From assembly GCF_014692875.1 (NCBI RefSeq), contig NZ_CP061171.1, positions 1,054,001-1,118,000 of the forward strand: 64,000 bases of DNA, read 5' to 3'. The stretch is from Pedobacter riviphilus (GTDB taxonomy: Bacteria; Bacteroidota; Bacteroidia; Sphingobacteriales; Sphingobacteriaceae). Within the stretch, counting starts at the first letter, position 1; every line of letters starts with the position of its first letter. Of this stretch, positions 16,629 through 25,360 are shown piece by piece. A program made the translations under genes and the position numbers. A model generated the notes under the pieces. That model was given only the letters and a program-made list of their open reading frames with translations. It was not told the origin of the DNA and searched no databases.

Positions 16629-16667
16629 TCAATTCCTGGTTTGGTAGTACTACAAACTAGGAATTGA
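16629..16667. terminator. Probable terminator hairpin
   Basis: Inverted repeat TCAATTCCT ... AGGAATTGA with an additional inner pairing region; no strong T-run. It lies right after the small membrane protein gene. The rest of the 380-base gap to 16998 holds a degenerate 'gtcatcctg ... cggaatgacaa' repeat (16727-16830) and the promoter element at 16922. Confidence 0.45.
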
Positions 16668-16921
16668 ACATGTAAATAATTTCTGCTGTCTAAGTATAGA
16701 AAGTACAAATGCACCAATCAGTTGGTCATCCTGTCCAAAGGTCTCCTGTGGAGAGCGGAGACGAAGAATTTTAATATAGACATTATGTTTCTTATAAAAA
16801 TTTCTTCATAGCGTTCGGAATGACAATCAACGCGCACATTATCAATAAGATAGATCTTATATTAATGCCCCCAAATCCCTAAATCAATATCTACTGAAAA
16901 GCTAAGGAAAAATTATTTTAA

Positions 16922-16959
16922 AATAAATTACTACAATTCCCATAGACTTTATATATTTG
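16922..16959 (+). promoter_or_regulatory. Second copy of the 38-bp cys promoter element
   Basis: Matches 6831-6868 at 34 of 38 positions, including the -7 box TATATTTG (16952-16959) and the core ATTCCCATAGACTTTATA. It ends 39 bases before the ATG of the second SUMT gene. Sharing the element implies the same regulator controls both loci. There is no Cys leader ORF or terminator after this copy. Confidence 0.6.
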
Positions 16960-16998
16960 TATTATTAACAAACGTATAACGAGCTTAAATTATCTGTT

Positions 16999-17793
16999 AT
17001 GATTTTGAATAAAGTAGAAAAAGCGAACATTGAACCAAGAATTACTTTAATAGGTGCAGGTCCTGGCGATCCGGATTTATTTAGTTTAAAAGGTGTTAAA
17101 GCATTAAAAACAGCTGATGTTGTTTTATATGATGCAAATGTGAACGAAGCTTTATTATGTCATGCGCCAGATGGTATTCCAAAAGTTTATGTAGGTAAGC
17201 GTAGCGATAATGAGTCATTTTCTCAGGATTCAGTAAACAAACTGATTGTTGATTATGCATTAAACTACGGGCACGTGGTACGTTTAAAAAGTGGCGATCC
17301 GTTTTTCTTTGCTAAAGGATACGAAGAAATAGATGCTGCAGAATCATATAGTATTCCTACTGAAATTATTCCGGGTATTTCGAGTGCAACTGGTGCACCA
17401 AGTTTACAGAAGATCCCGATGATTTATAAAGATTTGAGCGAAAGTTTTTGGGCAGTAACCGGAACAAACTCAAAAGGCGAAATTTCAGAAGATTTATACA
17501 TTGCCGCAAAAACTAAAGCAACTATTGTTGTTTTAAACGGAATTGAAAAAGTAAAAGAAATTGCTGCCATATTTCAGGCAGAAAATAAAAACCTTTTACC
17601 GGTAGCTGTAATTCAAAATGGTTCTACACCAGAGGAAAAAATTGCGGTGGGCGTTGTTGATACCATTGCTGAGATTGTTGAAGATAAAAGAATAACTGCT
17701 CCGGCTTTGTTGGTTTTTGGAGATGTAGTATCGTTACACCCGCAATTTCAGCCGATTCGCGATTTCTACGAGATTATCGCCGAAGAATATTAA
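16999..17793 (+). CDS. Divergent SUMT-like methyltransferase (CobA paralogue)
   Basis: Protein of 264 residues, colinear with the cobA product at 9213-9983. The SAM loop is kept (GAGPGDPDLFSLKG), but normally invariant blocks are changed: GGDPFVFGRG has become SGDPFFFAKG, the VTHRG block reads MIYKD, and YDALT is YDANV. It could still bind SAM, but uroporphyrinogen methylation is doubtful; a regulatory or altered-substrate role is possible. It stands alone with its own copy of the cys promoter element and a terminator, so it is expressed with the sulfate genes though 2.4 kb away from them. Confidence 0.75.
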   Translation: MILNKVEKANIEPRITLIGAGPGDPDLFSLKGVKALKTADVVLYDANVNEALLCHAPDGIPKVYVGKRSDNESFSQDSVNKLIVDYALNYGHVVRLKSGDPFFFAKGYEEIDAAESYSIPTEIIPGISSATGAPSLQKIPMIYKDLSESFWAVTGTNSKGEISEDLYIAAKTKATIVVLNGIEKVKEIAAIFQAENKNLLPVAVIQNGSTPEEKIAVGVVDTIAEIVEDKRITAPALLVFGDVVSLHPQFQPIRDFYEIIAEEY

Positions 17794-17830
17794 GATATTT
17801 TTAAACCAAAAATATATTTGTTTTGTTGTT

Positions 17831-17861
17831 AAAAACCGCTTATGGATTTAGGCGGTTTTTT
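17831..17861 (+). terminator. Intrinsic terminator after the SUMT paralogue
   Basis: Stem AAAAACCGC / GCGGTTTTT, 12-base loop, followed by a T. It closes a single-gene unit. The remaining gap to 18148 holds a family A repeat and AT-rich DNA with nothing else recognisable. Confidence 0.75.
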
Positions 17862-17891
17862 GTGTTTGATAGGAGTCAACTTTGTTTCTAA

Positions 17892-17958
17892 GCCTGATTG
17901 CAGCGGTAAGCCCGGAACGTAGTGAGGACTTATAGCGTAAAGCAGGACTGCAGATTGC
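17892..17958 (+). repeat. Dispersed REP-like repeat, family A (copy 2)
   Basis: Reads GCCTGATTGCAGCGGTAAGC, then CGGAACGTAGTGAGGACTTA and AAGCAGGACTGCAG. This is a shortened version of the same ordered words as the other copies. Confidence 0.6.
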
Positions 17959-18148
17959 CACAGAAAACTGAACATTCACTTTCTAATAAAAAACCAATTA
18001 AATTAAGAATTAAATCTCTCTATTCCGCGTTGCTCCAGTCAAGAAAACGGTTTTTCCATTAAAAAAATCAACTAAAAATATAATTTTCATTATTTGCAAA
18101 ACTCAAAACAATTAGTAACTTACTTAGGTTATCTACACCAAATATTTG

Positions 18149-19560
18149 ATGGAAATTATACATATAAGTGCCGAGTGTTACCCTGTTGCAAAAGTTGGTG
18201 GTTTAGCCGATGTAGTAGGGGCTTTACCAAAGTATCAAAATAAATTAGGCCACATTGCCAAAGTGGTTGTTCCTGCGTACGATACAAAATTTATCCGCGA
18301 AAGTGAATTTGAAGTTACTTACGATGCCTGGGCAAACTATGGTAATCACCACTTTCAGTACCGCATTTTAAAAGAAAGAACCAATAAATTGGGCTTTGAT
18401 TTATACGTAATCCATATTCAGGGCTTAACCGACCGCCCGAATGTATATGGTTATAATGACGATACGGAAAGATTTGTGGCTTTCCAGATTGCTACACTTG
18501 ATTGGATTGTACAATGGGAGCATCGCCCGGATGTACTTCATTGCCACGATCACCATACCGGTTTAATTCCTTTTATGGTTTCAAATTGCGTAAAATATAA
18601 AGCAATTAGTAGTGTCCCGACGGTTTTAACTGTTCATAATGCGCAATATCAAGGTCAGTTTGGATGGGATAAATTATACTATATACCAGCATTCGATTTA
18701 TGGAAAGGTGGTTTGTTGGGCTGGGATGATGCCATTAACCCTTAGCATCGGCCATTAAATGTGCATGGAAAGTAACCACGGTATCGCCAAGTTACCTGGA
18801 TGAGATGATGAACAATGCCCGTGGATTAGAAAGTTTATTGAGGCAGGAACGTTGGAAATCGGTTGGGATATTAAATGGAATTGATAGCGAGGTTTGGAAT
18901 CCAGAAACAGATCCGATGCTGAGCAAAGGTTATAATTTAAAAACGGTTGAAGCTGGCAAACTGGCAAACAAAACAGCGCTCTGTGATGTTTTTCAATTAG
19001 ATCCGTCTAAACCACTGTTTACTTTTATCGGTAGATTGGTTGATGAAAAAGGAGCCGATTTATTGCCCGATATTTTTTATACCGCTTTACAACAACATGG
19101 CGATAACATCAATATCCTGGTTTTAGGATCAGGCGATAACTGGGTGGAAGGTCGGTTAAATCAGCTGAAAGACATTTTTGCGGGTAGATATAATGCCTAT
19201 ATTGGTTACAATGAACAGGTTTCGCACGAGATGTATGCTGGTGCAGACTTCCTGATCATGCCATCGAGAGTGGAACCTTGTGGCTTAAATCAGCTTTATG
19301 CGTTAAGGTATGGAACTGTACCGATTGTGCGCCGAATTGGTGGATTGAAGGATACTGTAATAGATATAGGCGACGGTGGTTTTGGGATTTGCCATGATCA
19401 AACAAGTATTTGGGATGTTACCCATGCTATTAACCGTGCTGTTGAATTATATAATGACAAAAAAGCTTTTAAAGCAGTTAGAAAAACAATGATGAAGATA
19501 GACCATTCGTGGGATAAGGCAGCATTAAATTATATAGAATTATACCAAATATTAAAATAA
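18149..19560 (+). pseudogene. glgA: Glycogen synthase (GT5) gene with a one-base frameshift
   Basis: The start is the ATG at 18149. The first frame gives the GT5 N-terminus with the ADP-glucose loop (ISAECYPVAKVGGLADVVGA) and HCHDHHTGLIP, then stops at 18743-18745 after DDAINP. The next bases in the +1 frame continue the protein exactly (LASAIKCAWKVTTVSPSYLD, then ILNGIDSEVWNP, FTFIGRLVDEKG, EPCGLNQLYALRYG) to the stop at 19560. One missing base in CCCTT at 18739-18743 accounts for the break. Repaired length is 470 residues, standard for GlgA. glgC follows after eight bases, so the operon is otherwise intact. If the deletion is real, glycogen synthesis from ADP-glucose is lost here. Confidence 0.85.
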
Positions 19561-19568
19561 GCTTAAAC

Positions 19569-20837
19569 ATGACTGACAAAGTTTTAGGCGTTATCCTTGG
19601 CGGTGGCCAGGGCTCTAGATTATCGCCACTAACACAAACACGTTCTAAACCGGCAGTTCCGATTGCTGGTAAATACCGATTGGTAGATATCCCGATTTCA
19701 AATTGCCTAAATTCTGGTATTCATCGAATGTTTGTGCTAACCCAGTTTAATTCAGCATCGCTAAACAAACACATTAAAAATACTTATCACTTTAGTCATT
19801 TTAGTACGGCCTTTGTTGATATTTTGGCGGCTGAACAAACTGTACAAAACTCAGGTTGGTTTCAGGGTACGGCAGATGCCGTGCGTCAGTGTATGCATCA
19901 TATTGTTTCGCACGAATTCGATTACATCTTAATCTTGTCTGGAGATCAATTGTACCAGATGGACTTTAAAAATATGATCGAAAAACATATCGAAGCTAAT
20001 GCTGAAATTACCATTGCCACTATCCCGGTAACCGCAAAAGATGCAACAGATTTTGGTATTTTAAAAGCCGACGATGAAAATATGATTACCTCTTTTATCG
20101 AAAAACCTAAAACGGGTTTAGAGGATTGGGTATCGGATACCGGTGAAGAAATGCAAGCCGAAGGGCGTAACTTTCTGGCATCGATGGGGATCTATGTTTT
20201 TAACCGCGAGTACCTGATCAATATCTTAAATGAGAATGAGGAGGAAAAGGATTTCGGTAAAGAGATTTTACCAAGGGCTATTACGCAGAGCAGGGTTTTA
20301 AGCTATCAATATGAAGGTTATTGGACTGATATTGGTAATATTTCATCTTTCTTTGAAGCCAATTTAGGACTAACAGATGAAATACCTAAATTTAATATGT
20401 TCGATAGTAACCATGCTATTTTCACAAGAGCAAGGATGTTACCGCCATCGAAAATTTCGGGTACTACTTTAGATAAAACCATTATTGCTGAAGGCTGCAT
20501 TATTCAGGCCAGCAGGGTAGAACATGCTGTTTTGGGGATTAGGTCGAGGATTGGAAAAGATACCGTAATTACCAATGCCTATATTATGGGCAGCGACAGG
20601 TACCAAACGCTTGAAGAGATACAGGATGAAACTGGTAAAGGAAATTCATTGATCGGAATTGGAGACCGTTGTTTTATCAATAATGCCATCATCGATAAAA
20701 ATTGTCGTATTGGTAATGATGTTAAAATTAATGGTGGCGACCATTTAGAAGATGGAGACTTTGAACTTTACGCTGTTAAAGATGGTATAGTCGTAATTAA
20801 AAAGGGAGCAGTAGTACCAAGCGGTACAGTGATTTAA
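19569..20837 (+). CDS. glgC: Glucose-1-phosphate adenylyltransferase
   Basis: Protein of 422 residues, full length. GGGQGSRLSPLTQTRSKPAV is the nucleotidyltransferase signature; also SGDQLYQMD, FIEKPK, YWTDIG and a C-terminal left-handed beta-helix (GDRCFINNAIIDKNCRIG). It makes ADP-glucose for GlgA, the rate-setting step of glycogen synthesis. Starts eight bases after glgA. Confidence 0.93.
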   Translation: MTDKVLGVILGGGQGSRLSPLTQTRSKPAVPIAGKYRLVDIPISNCLNSGIHRMFVLTQFNSASLNKHIKNTYHFSHFSTAFVDILAAEQTVQNSGWFQGTADAVRQCMHHIVSHEFDYILILSGDQLYQMDFKNMIEKHIEANAEITIATIPVTAKDATDFGILKADDENMITSFIEKPKTGLEDWVSDTGEEMQAEGRNFLASMGIYVFNREYLINILNENEEEKDFGKEILPRAITQSRVLSYQYEGYWTDIGNISSFFEANLGLTDEIPKFNMFDSNHAIFTRARMLPPSKISGTTLDKTIIAEGCIIQASRVEHAVLGIRSRIGKDTVITNAYIMGSDRYQTLEEIQDETGKGNSLIGIGDRCFINNAIIDKNCRIGNDVKINGGDHLEDGDFELYAVKDGIVVIKKGAVVPSGTVI

Positions 20838-20860
20838 AATAATCATTATTCATTAACTAG

Positions 20861-20892
20861 AAGCCAGTCGCGATTTTCGTGACTGGCTTTTT
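20861..20892 (+). terminator. Intrinsic terminator after glgC
   Basis: Stem AAGCCAGTC / GACTGGCTT with an 11-base loop and a T-run. It ends the glgA-glgC unit. Confidence 0.8.
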
Positions 20893-20915
20893 ATTTGGGG
20901 ACGAACCCTTGCTTC

Positions 20916-20990
20916 TAAACCTGATAAAGCGGAAAGCCCGGAGCGAGGAACGAGTGAGGACTTGAAGCGATAGCAGGGCTACGGGCAGCC
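20916..20990 (+). repeat. Dispersed REP-like repeat, family A (copy 3)
   Basis: TAAACCTGATAAAGCGGAAA, then GCCCGGAGCGAGGAACGAG, TGAGGACTTGAAGCGATAGC and AGGGCTACGGGCAGCC. One of the fullest copies of the family. Confidence 0.7.
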
Positions 20991-21111
20991 ATTAACTAGG
21001 ATCTTTCATTTTCAGAAAAACAAATTCATAATTGCTTAAATGGGTTTTTAAAATTTTCTCCCTAACATTTTTCCGATCGGCTTGTTACTAAAATAAACAA
21101 AATTATAGTCT

Positions 21112-22896
21112 ATGGCCGAAAAGCATCTTTATCAAACCGGAATTATAGGAAATTGCGCTTTCATTGCACACGTAAATAAAAACACCGATATATCCTGGCT
21201 TTGCTGGCCCCGCTTCGATAGCCCTTTTGTATTTGGCAGTTTATTGGATGAGAAAAAAGGGGGCGAATTTTCAATCTTGCCACAAGGTAAATTCACTTCT
21301 CATCAATATTATATCGAGAACACCAATGTGTTAAGAACAGAGATTACTGCCGAAGATGGAAAATACCGGATTACAGATTTTGCACCACGTTTTCATCTAT
21401 ACGATCGCTATTTTAAACCGCTAATGTTTATTAGAAAGATCGAACCTTTAGCTGGTAATCCACGCATTACCATTAAATGTGAGCCAGTTTGCGATTACGG
21501 AAAAGGTAAAATGAAATCGAGCAGGGGGAGTAATCATATCGATTATCAGGGCTGCGATGAAAATATCCGCTTAAGCACCAATGTGTCGCTTACCTATATT
21601 TTTGACGAAAAGGCGTTTGTACTGAATGAGGCCAAATACCTCATTATGACCTATGGACAGAATCTGGAGGCACCTGTAGTAAGTACAGCTGAAAATTTTT
21701 TACGGGAAACGATTGCATACTGGCGATTATGGATTAAACATTCATCTATTGCCGGTTTTTACCAACCTTTTGTAATTCGCTCGGCCTTGGTGCTTAAAAT
21801 CCATCAATATGAAGATACAGGTGCAATTATAGCGGCCAGTACCACTAGTTTACCAGAATCGCCCGGCAGTACCCGAAACTGGGATTATAGATATTGCTGG
21901 TTAAGAGATTCGCACTATGTATTAACCTCACTTAACCATATCGGCCATTTTGAAGAAATGGAGAAGTATTTTAATTACCTCTCTGATATTTCGCATGCCG
22001 AAGATACACGCTATCAACCCCTGTATGGTATTGCAGGTGAAAGGGAAATTACCGAACATACGCTAAGTCATCTGGAAGGTTATAAAGGCGAGCAACCCAT
22101 TAGAATAGGGAACCAGGCTTACGAACATATTCAAAATGATATTTACGGTCAGGTTTTAATTTCTATGTTACCACTTTATACCGACCACCGATTTGTTTTT
22201 TCTGAACGCAGCGATTCGGTAAGATGGATTGAAAGTGTACTATCTAAAATTGAACGTACCATTGACGAAAAGGATGCCGGCATTTGGGAATTCAGGAATA
22301 TTGCCAATGTACATTGTTATAGTAACCTATTTCAATGGGCAGGAGCACAGGCTGCTTTAAAAATGGCCAAAACCATTGGAAACCAGGATTTCGAAAGGCG
22401 CGCGGAGATTTTAATCGATAAGGCTGCTGCACATATAGAAGCCTGCTACGATCCGGAAAGAAAAGTGTATACCAACGCCGTAGGAAGCCCGCATTTAGAT
22501 GCCAGCACGCTACAATTGATCATGATGAATTATCTCGATCCAGCTTCAGATCGTGCGAAAGATCATTTAATAGCTTTAGAAAAAGAATTGAAAACGGAAG
22601 ACGGGCTATTTTACCGTTACTTACATGCTGATGATTTCGGCAAGCCAAAAACAACATTTTTAATCTGTGCCTTTTGGTATGTGGAAGCTTTGGCCTGTGT
22701 TGGCCGAACAGATGAGGCAATAAAAGAATTCGAAAACATTATTAAATATTGTAACCACCTTTTGTTATTCAGTGAGGATGTTGATGCTAAAACAGGTAGC
22801 CAATGGGGTAATTTCCCTCAAGCTTATAGTCATGTGGGCCTAATGAATGCAGCTTATCGCATCGCAATTAAACTGGATAGACCGATATTTTTGTAA
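21112..22896 (+). CDS. Glycoside hydrolase family 15 protein (glucoamylase/trehalase-like)
   Basis: Protein of 594 residues, no signal peptide, so probably cytoplasmic. N-terminal beta-sandwich (GIIGNCAFIAHVNKNTDISW, WPRFDSP) then an (alpha/alpha)6 barrel with NWDYRYCWLRDSHYVL, HLEGYKGEQPIRIGNQAYEH and a late QWGNFPQAYSHVGL. GH15 members of this subtype cleave alpha-glucosidic links in maltodextrins or trehalose. Its position between glycogen synthesis genes and trehalose-phosphate synthase fits either substrate. Confidence 0.85.
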   Translation: MAEKHLYQTGIIGNCAFIAHVNKNTDISWLCWPRFDSPFVFGSLLDEKKGGEFSILPQGKFTSHQYYIENTNVLRTEITAEDGKYRITDFAPRFHLYDRYFKPLMFIRKIEPLAGNPRITIKCEPVCDYGKGKMKSSRGSNHIDYQGCDENIRLSTNVSLTYIFDEKAFVLNEAKYLIMTYGQNLEAPVVSTAENFLRETIAYWRLWIKHSSIAGFYQPFVIRSALVLKIHQYEDTGAIIAASTTSLPESPGSTRNWDYRYCWLRDSHYVLTSLNHIGHFEEMEKYFNYLSDISHAEDTRYQPLYGIAGEREITEHTLSHLEGYKGEQPIRIGNQAYEHIQNDIYGQVLISMLPLYTDHRFVFSERSDSVRWIESVLSKIERTIDEKDAGIWEFRNIANVHCYSNLFQWAGAQAALKMAKTIGNQDFERRAEILIDKAAAHIEACYDPERKVYTNAVGSPHLDASTLQLIMMNYLDPASDRAKDHLIALEKELKTEDGLFYRYLHADDFGKPKTTFLICAFWYVEALACVGRTDEAIKEFENIIKYCNHLLLFSEDVDAKTGSQWGNFPQAYSHVGLMNAAYRIAIKLDRPIFL

Positions 22897-22929
22897 GGAA
22901 AGTGGATTGCAAATCCCGACCAACAAAAA

Positions 22930-22978
22930 AGCTTTGACAACTTTTATGTGAACACTGTATGTTAAAGTTGTCAAAGCT
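22930..22978. terminator. Bidirectional terminator between convergent GH15 and trehalose genes
   Basis: Fifteen-base-pair perfect stem AGCTTTGACAACTTT / AAAGTTGTCAAAGCT with a 19-base loop. It sits 34 bases after the GH15 stop. A-rich DNA precedes it, giving a U-tract on the other strand. Confidence 0.75.
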
Positions 22979-22995
22979 AAAGGTGATCTATTCCA

Positions 22996-23062
22996 ATAGA
23001 TTTAGCTTGGCTGAGCACTACGTGGTTCTCGACTATGTTGCACTTCACTCGAAATGACGATT
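22996..23062. repeat. Dispersed repeat, family B (copy 2)
   Basis: TAGATTTAGCTTGGCTGAGC, then ACTACGTGGTTCTCGACT and CACTCGAAATGACGAT. Near-identical in order and content to 6729-6792. Confidence 0.65.
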
Positions 23063-23086
23063 TATTTAGCAAAATGTTGGTTAATA

Positions 23087-25276
23087 TTAACTGCGCCCTA
23101 CAAATTCTTCTTTTACTAGGCTCCAAAGTAGTTTTCGAACTTCACTAAAATCATTTAGGTAATATTTTGCTTCCGAAATGTTGTTGCCAACTTTAATGGT
23201 AAAAGCGTCATCTGGTAATGCCCTGAAAATATCTTCATCGGTATGATCATCGCCAAGGGCCAAAATAAAATCAGGTTTTTTATCGTACAACCAGTTTAGG
23301 GCAGCCTTGCCTTTGTTAACCTCCATATTTTTAAACTCAATTACCTTATTGCCAGGCATGAGTTGCAGGCCTTTATCTGCTGCTAAAATTTTCATATGAC
23401 TGATAATTTCATTGGCTCTTAAATCGCCTAGCCCTTCTTCTGCTTTACGGTAATGCCAAACCAATGAGTAGCTTTTTTCTTCAATAAACGATCCCGGAGT
23501 ACGGTCTGTATAAGTTTCTAATAGTGTTTTTATTTCTTGTTTCCACTGGTCGGTTAAAAGTGGCAGGCTATTCCATTTATCTCCGTACGATTTTTGCCAT
23601 GCGCCATGCTCTGCAATCAAATCTACCTTTAGGTGTCCAAACCACTTTTCAAGGGTTTCATTTCGTCTGCCACTAATAATTACAACCTTATTTGCTTTAT
23701 CAAGTGTTAGGTTCTCAATTAAGTCGTACAGTTCTGCATCCGGCGAAGCGTCGTCAATGTTCCCGGTAAAATCTACCAGTGTGCCATCATAATCTAAAAA
23801 TAGCACCCGATCTTGTGTTTGCGTATATTTAGTTACTATCACTTCATTAATAGCATTTACTGCATGTTTTGTTAATAAGGATTTTTGAGAATCTTTCACT
23901 TCGTTTAATCTTAAAATAAAATTATTAACCCAATGTTTAACATTGAATTTTTCTACAATTGCACGCATGGCTTTCATGCGCAGTTTTTGTTCTGCCAATG
24001 GCATTTTAAGCGCAGTTACAATAGCCTCCATAATGTCGCCCAGATTATTTGGATTAACAATAATTGCATCAGTTAATTCCTTGGAAGCTCCGGCCATTTC
24101 ACTTAAAATCAATACACCATCGTTATTGTTCCGGCTAGCCACATATTCTTTACTTACCAAATTCATTCCATCGCGCATAGGTGTTACCAGGCAAATATCA
24201 GCTGTAGCATAAAGCGCTGACAAAACTTCAATAGGGAAAGAACGATAAAAATAATTTACAGGAATCCAGTTCATTGAACGGTATCTCGCATTTAGATTTC
24301 CAACAAACTGATCAATCTGATCTCTTAACTCACTATATTTTGGTACGGTATCCCTTGAAGGAACAACAATCATGAAAAGTTCGATTTTGCCGATATATTC
24401 GGGATAGTGCTGGAGTAGTAATTCTAAGGCTTTTAACCTCTCCAGTATGCCTTTGCTGTAGTCGAGCCGATCGATAGATAAAATTACTTTCATATCTTCT
24501 TTACCTGCTCTGAAATAGTTAATTTCTTTTTGAACCTCTTCAGTTGCGGTTAAACCTGAAAATTTATCATAATCGATTCCCATCGGAAAAGCTTCCACAA
24601 CAATTTGCCTTTCGTTGCTGTTAAGTACATTTGATGATGAATTTACCGGAAGCAAACGTGTTGCTGTACTAATAAAGTGGCGAACATCGTCAAAAGTATG
24701 GAATCCGATTAAATCAGCACCTATAAGTCCATTTAATAGCTCTTCACGCCATGGAATCAATCTGAATATTTCGTATGATGGAAAGGGGATATGCTGGAAA
24801 AAACCGATGGTGGCATTTGGGAGTTTTTCTCTTAAAATGCCTGGTAAAAGGAGTAATTGATAGTCTTGAATCCAGATTTTATCCTTTCTGTCTAATACCT
24901 GCATGGCACTTTTTGCAAATTTATCGTTAACAGATTGGTAACAGTCCCAATAACTTTGTTCGTAATGTGCGTATGTAACCAGATAATGAAATACTGGCCA
25001 TAATACTTCATTTGAAAAGCCTTCGTAATATAAATTGATTTCGTTTTGAGTGAGGTAAACCGGGTAAAGGTTTAATGCAGCAAGTTTTTGGGTAACTTCT
25101 TCCTGACGTTCATCCGGTACTTCTATGCCGGGCCAGCCGATCCAGATAGAATTGCCTGATTTATAAACGTCTCCTAATCCTGTGGCAAGGCCACCCTCAC
25201 TCGGAATAAGGGTGTATTCATTGTTTTCTTCGATGATTTTAACGGGTAGTCTGTTCGATATTATAACTGTCTTCAT
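23087..25276 (-). CDS. Bifunctional trehalose-6-phosphate synthase/phosphatase (OtsA-OtsB fusion)
   Basis: Protein of 729 residues from the ATG at 25276 (MKTVIISNRLPVKI, the usual OtsA start); a GTG at 25297 would add seven. Residues 1 to about 460 form the GT20 domain: SNRLP, GWPG, SIDRLDYSKGI with the Arg and Lys that hold the UDP-glucose phosphates, and PMRDGMNLVSKEYVA. The remainder is a HAD-type phosphatase: VLFLDYDGTLVDF with the nucleophile Asp, VIISGR, and LALGDDHTDEDIF. It makes trehalose from UDP-glucose and glucose-6-phosphate. Downstream of, and possibly co-transcribed with, the two-component genes (gap 84 bases). Confidence 0.92.
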   Translation of the reverse strand: MKTVIISNRLPVKIIEENNEYTLIPSEGGLATGLGDVYKSGNSIWIGWPGIEVPDERQEEVTQKLAALNLYPVYLTQNEINLYYEGFSNEVLWPVFHYLVTYAHYEQSYWDCYQSVNDKFAKSAMQVLDRKDKIWIQDYQLLLLPGILREKLPNATIGFFQHIPFPSYEIFRLIPWREELLNGLIGADLIGFHTFDDVRHFISTATRLLPVNSSSNVLNSNERQIVVEAFPMGIDYDKFSGLTATEEVQKEINYFRAGKEDMKVILSIDRLDYSKGILERLKALELLLQHYPEYIGKIELFMIVVPSRDTVPKYSELRDQIDQFVGNLNARYRSMNWIPVNYFYRSFPIEVLSALYATADICLVTPMRDGMNLVSKEYVASRNNNDGVLILSEMAGASKELTDAIIVNPNNLGDIMEAIVTALKMPLAEQKLRMKAMRAIVEKFNVKHWVNNFILRLNEVKDSQKSLLTKHAVNAINEVIVTKYTQTQDRVLFLDYDGTLVDFTGNIDDASPDAELYDLIENLTLDKANKVVIISGRRNETLEKWFGHLKVDLIAEHGAWQKSYGDKWNSLPLLTDQWKQEIKTLLETYTDRTPGSFIEEKSYSLVWHYRKAEEGLGDLRANEIISHMKILAADKGLQLMPGNKVIEFKNMEVNKGKAALNWLYDKKPDFILALGDDHTDEDIFRALPDDAFTIKVGNNISEAKYYLNDFSEVRKLLWSLVKEEFVGRS

Positions 25277-25360
25277 GCTTGTATTTGATGTATCCACATC
25301 ATTAAAAGCATATCAAATGGGTTTTGTTTGATTTTTTAGGTCAAAAAAACATTCAAATGA

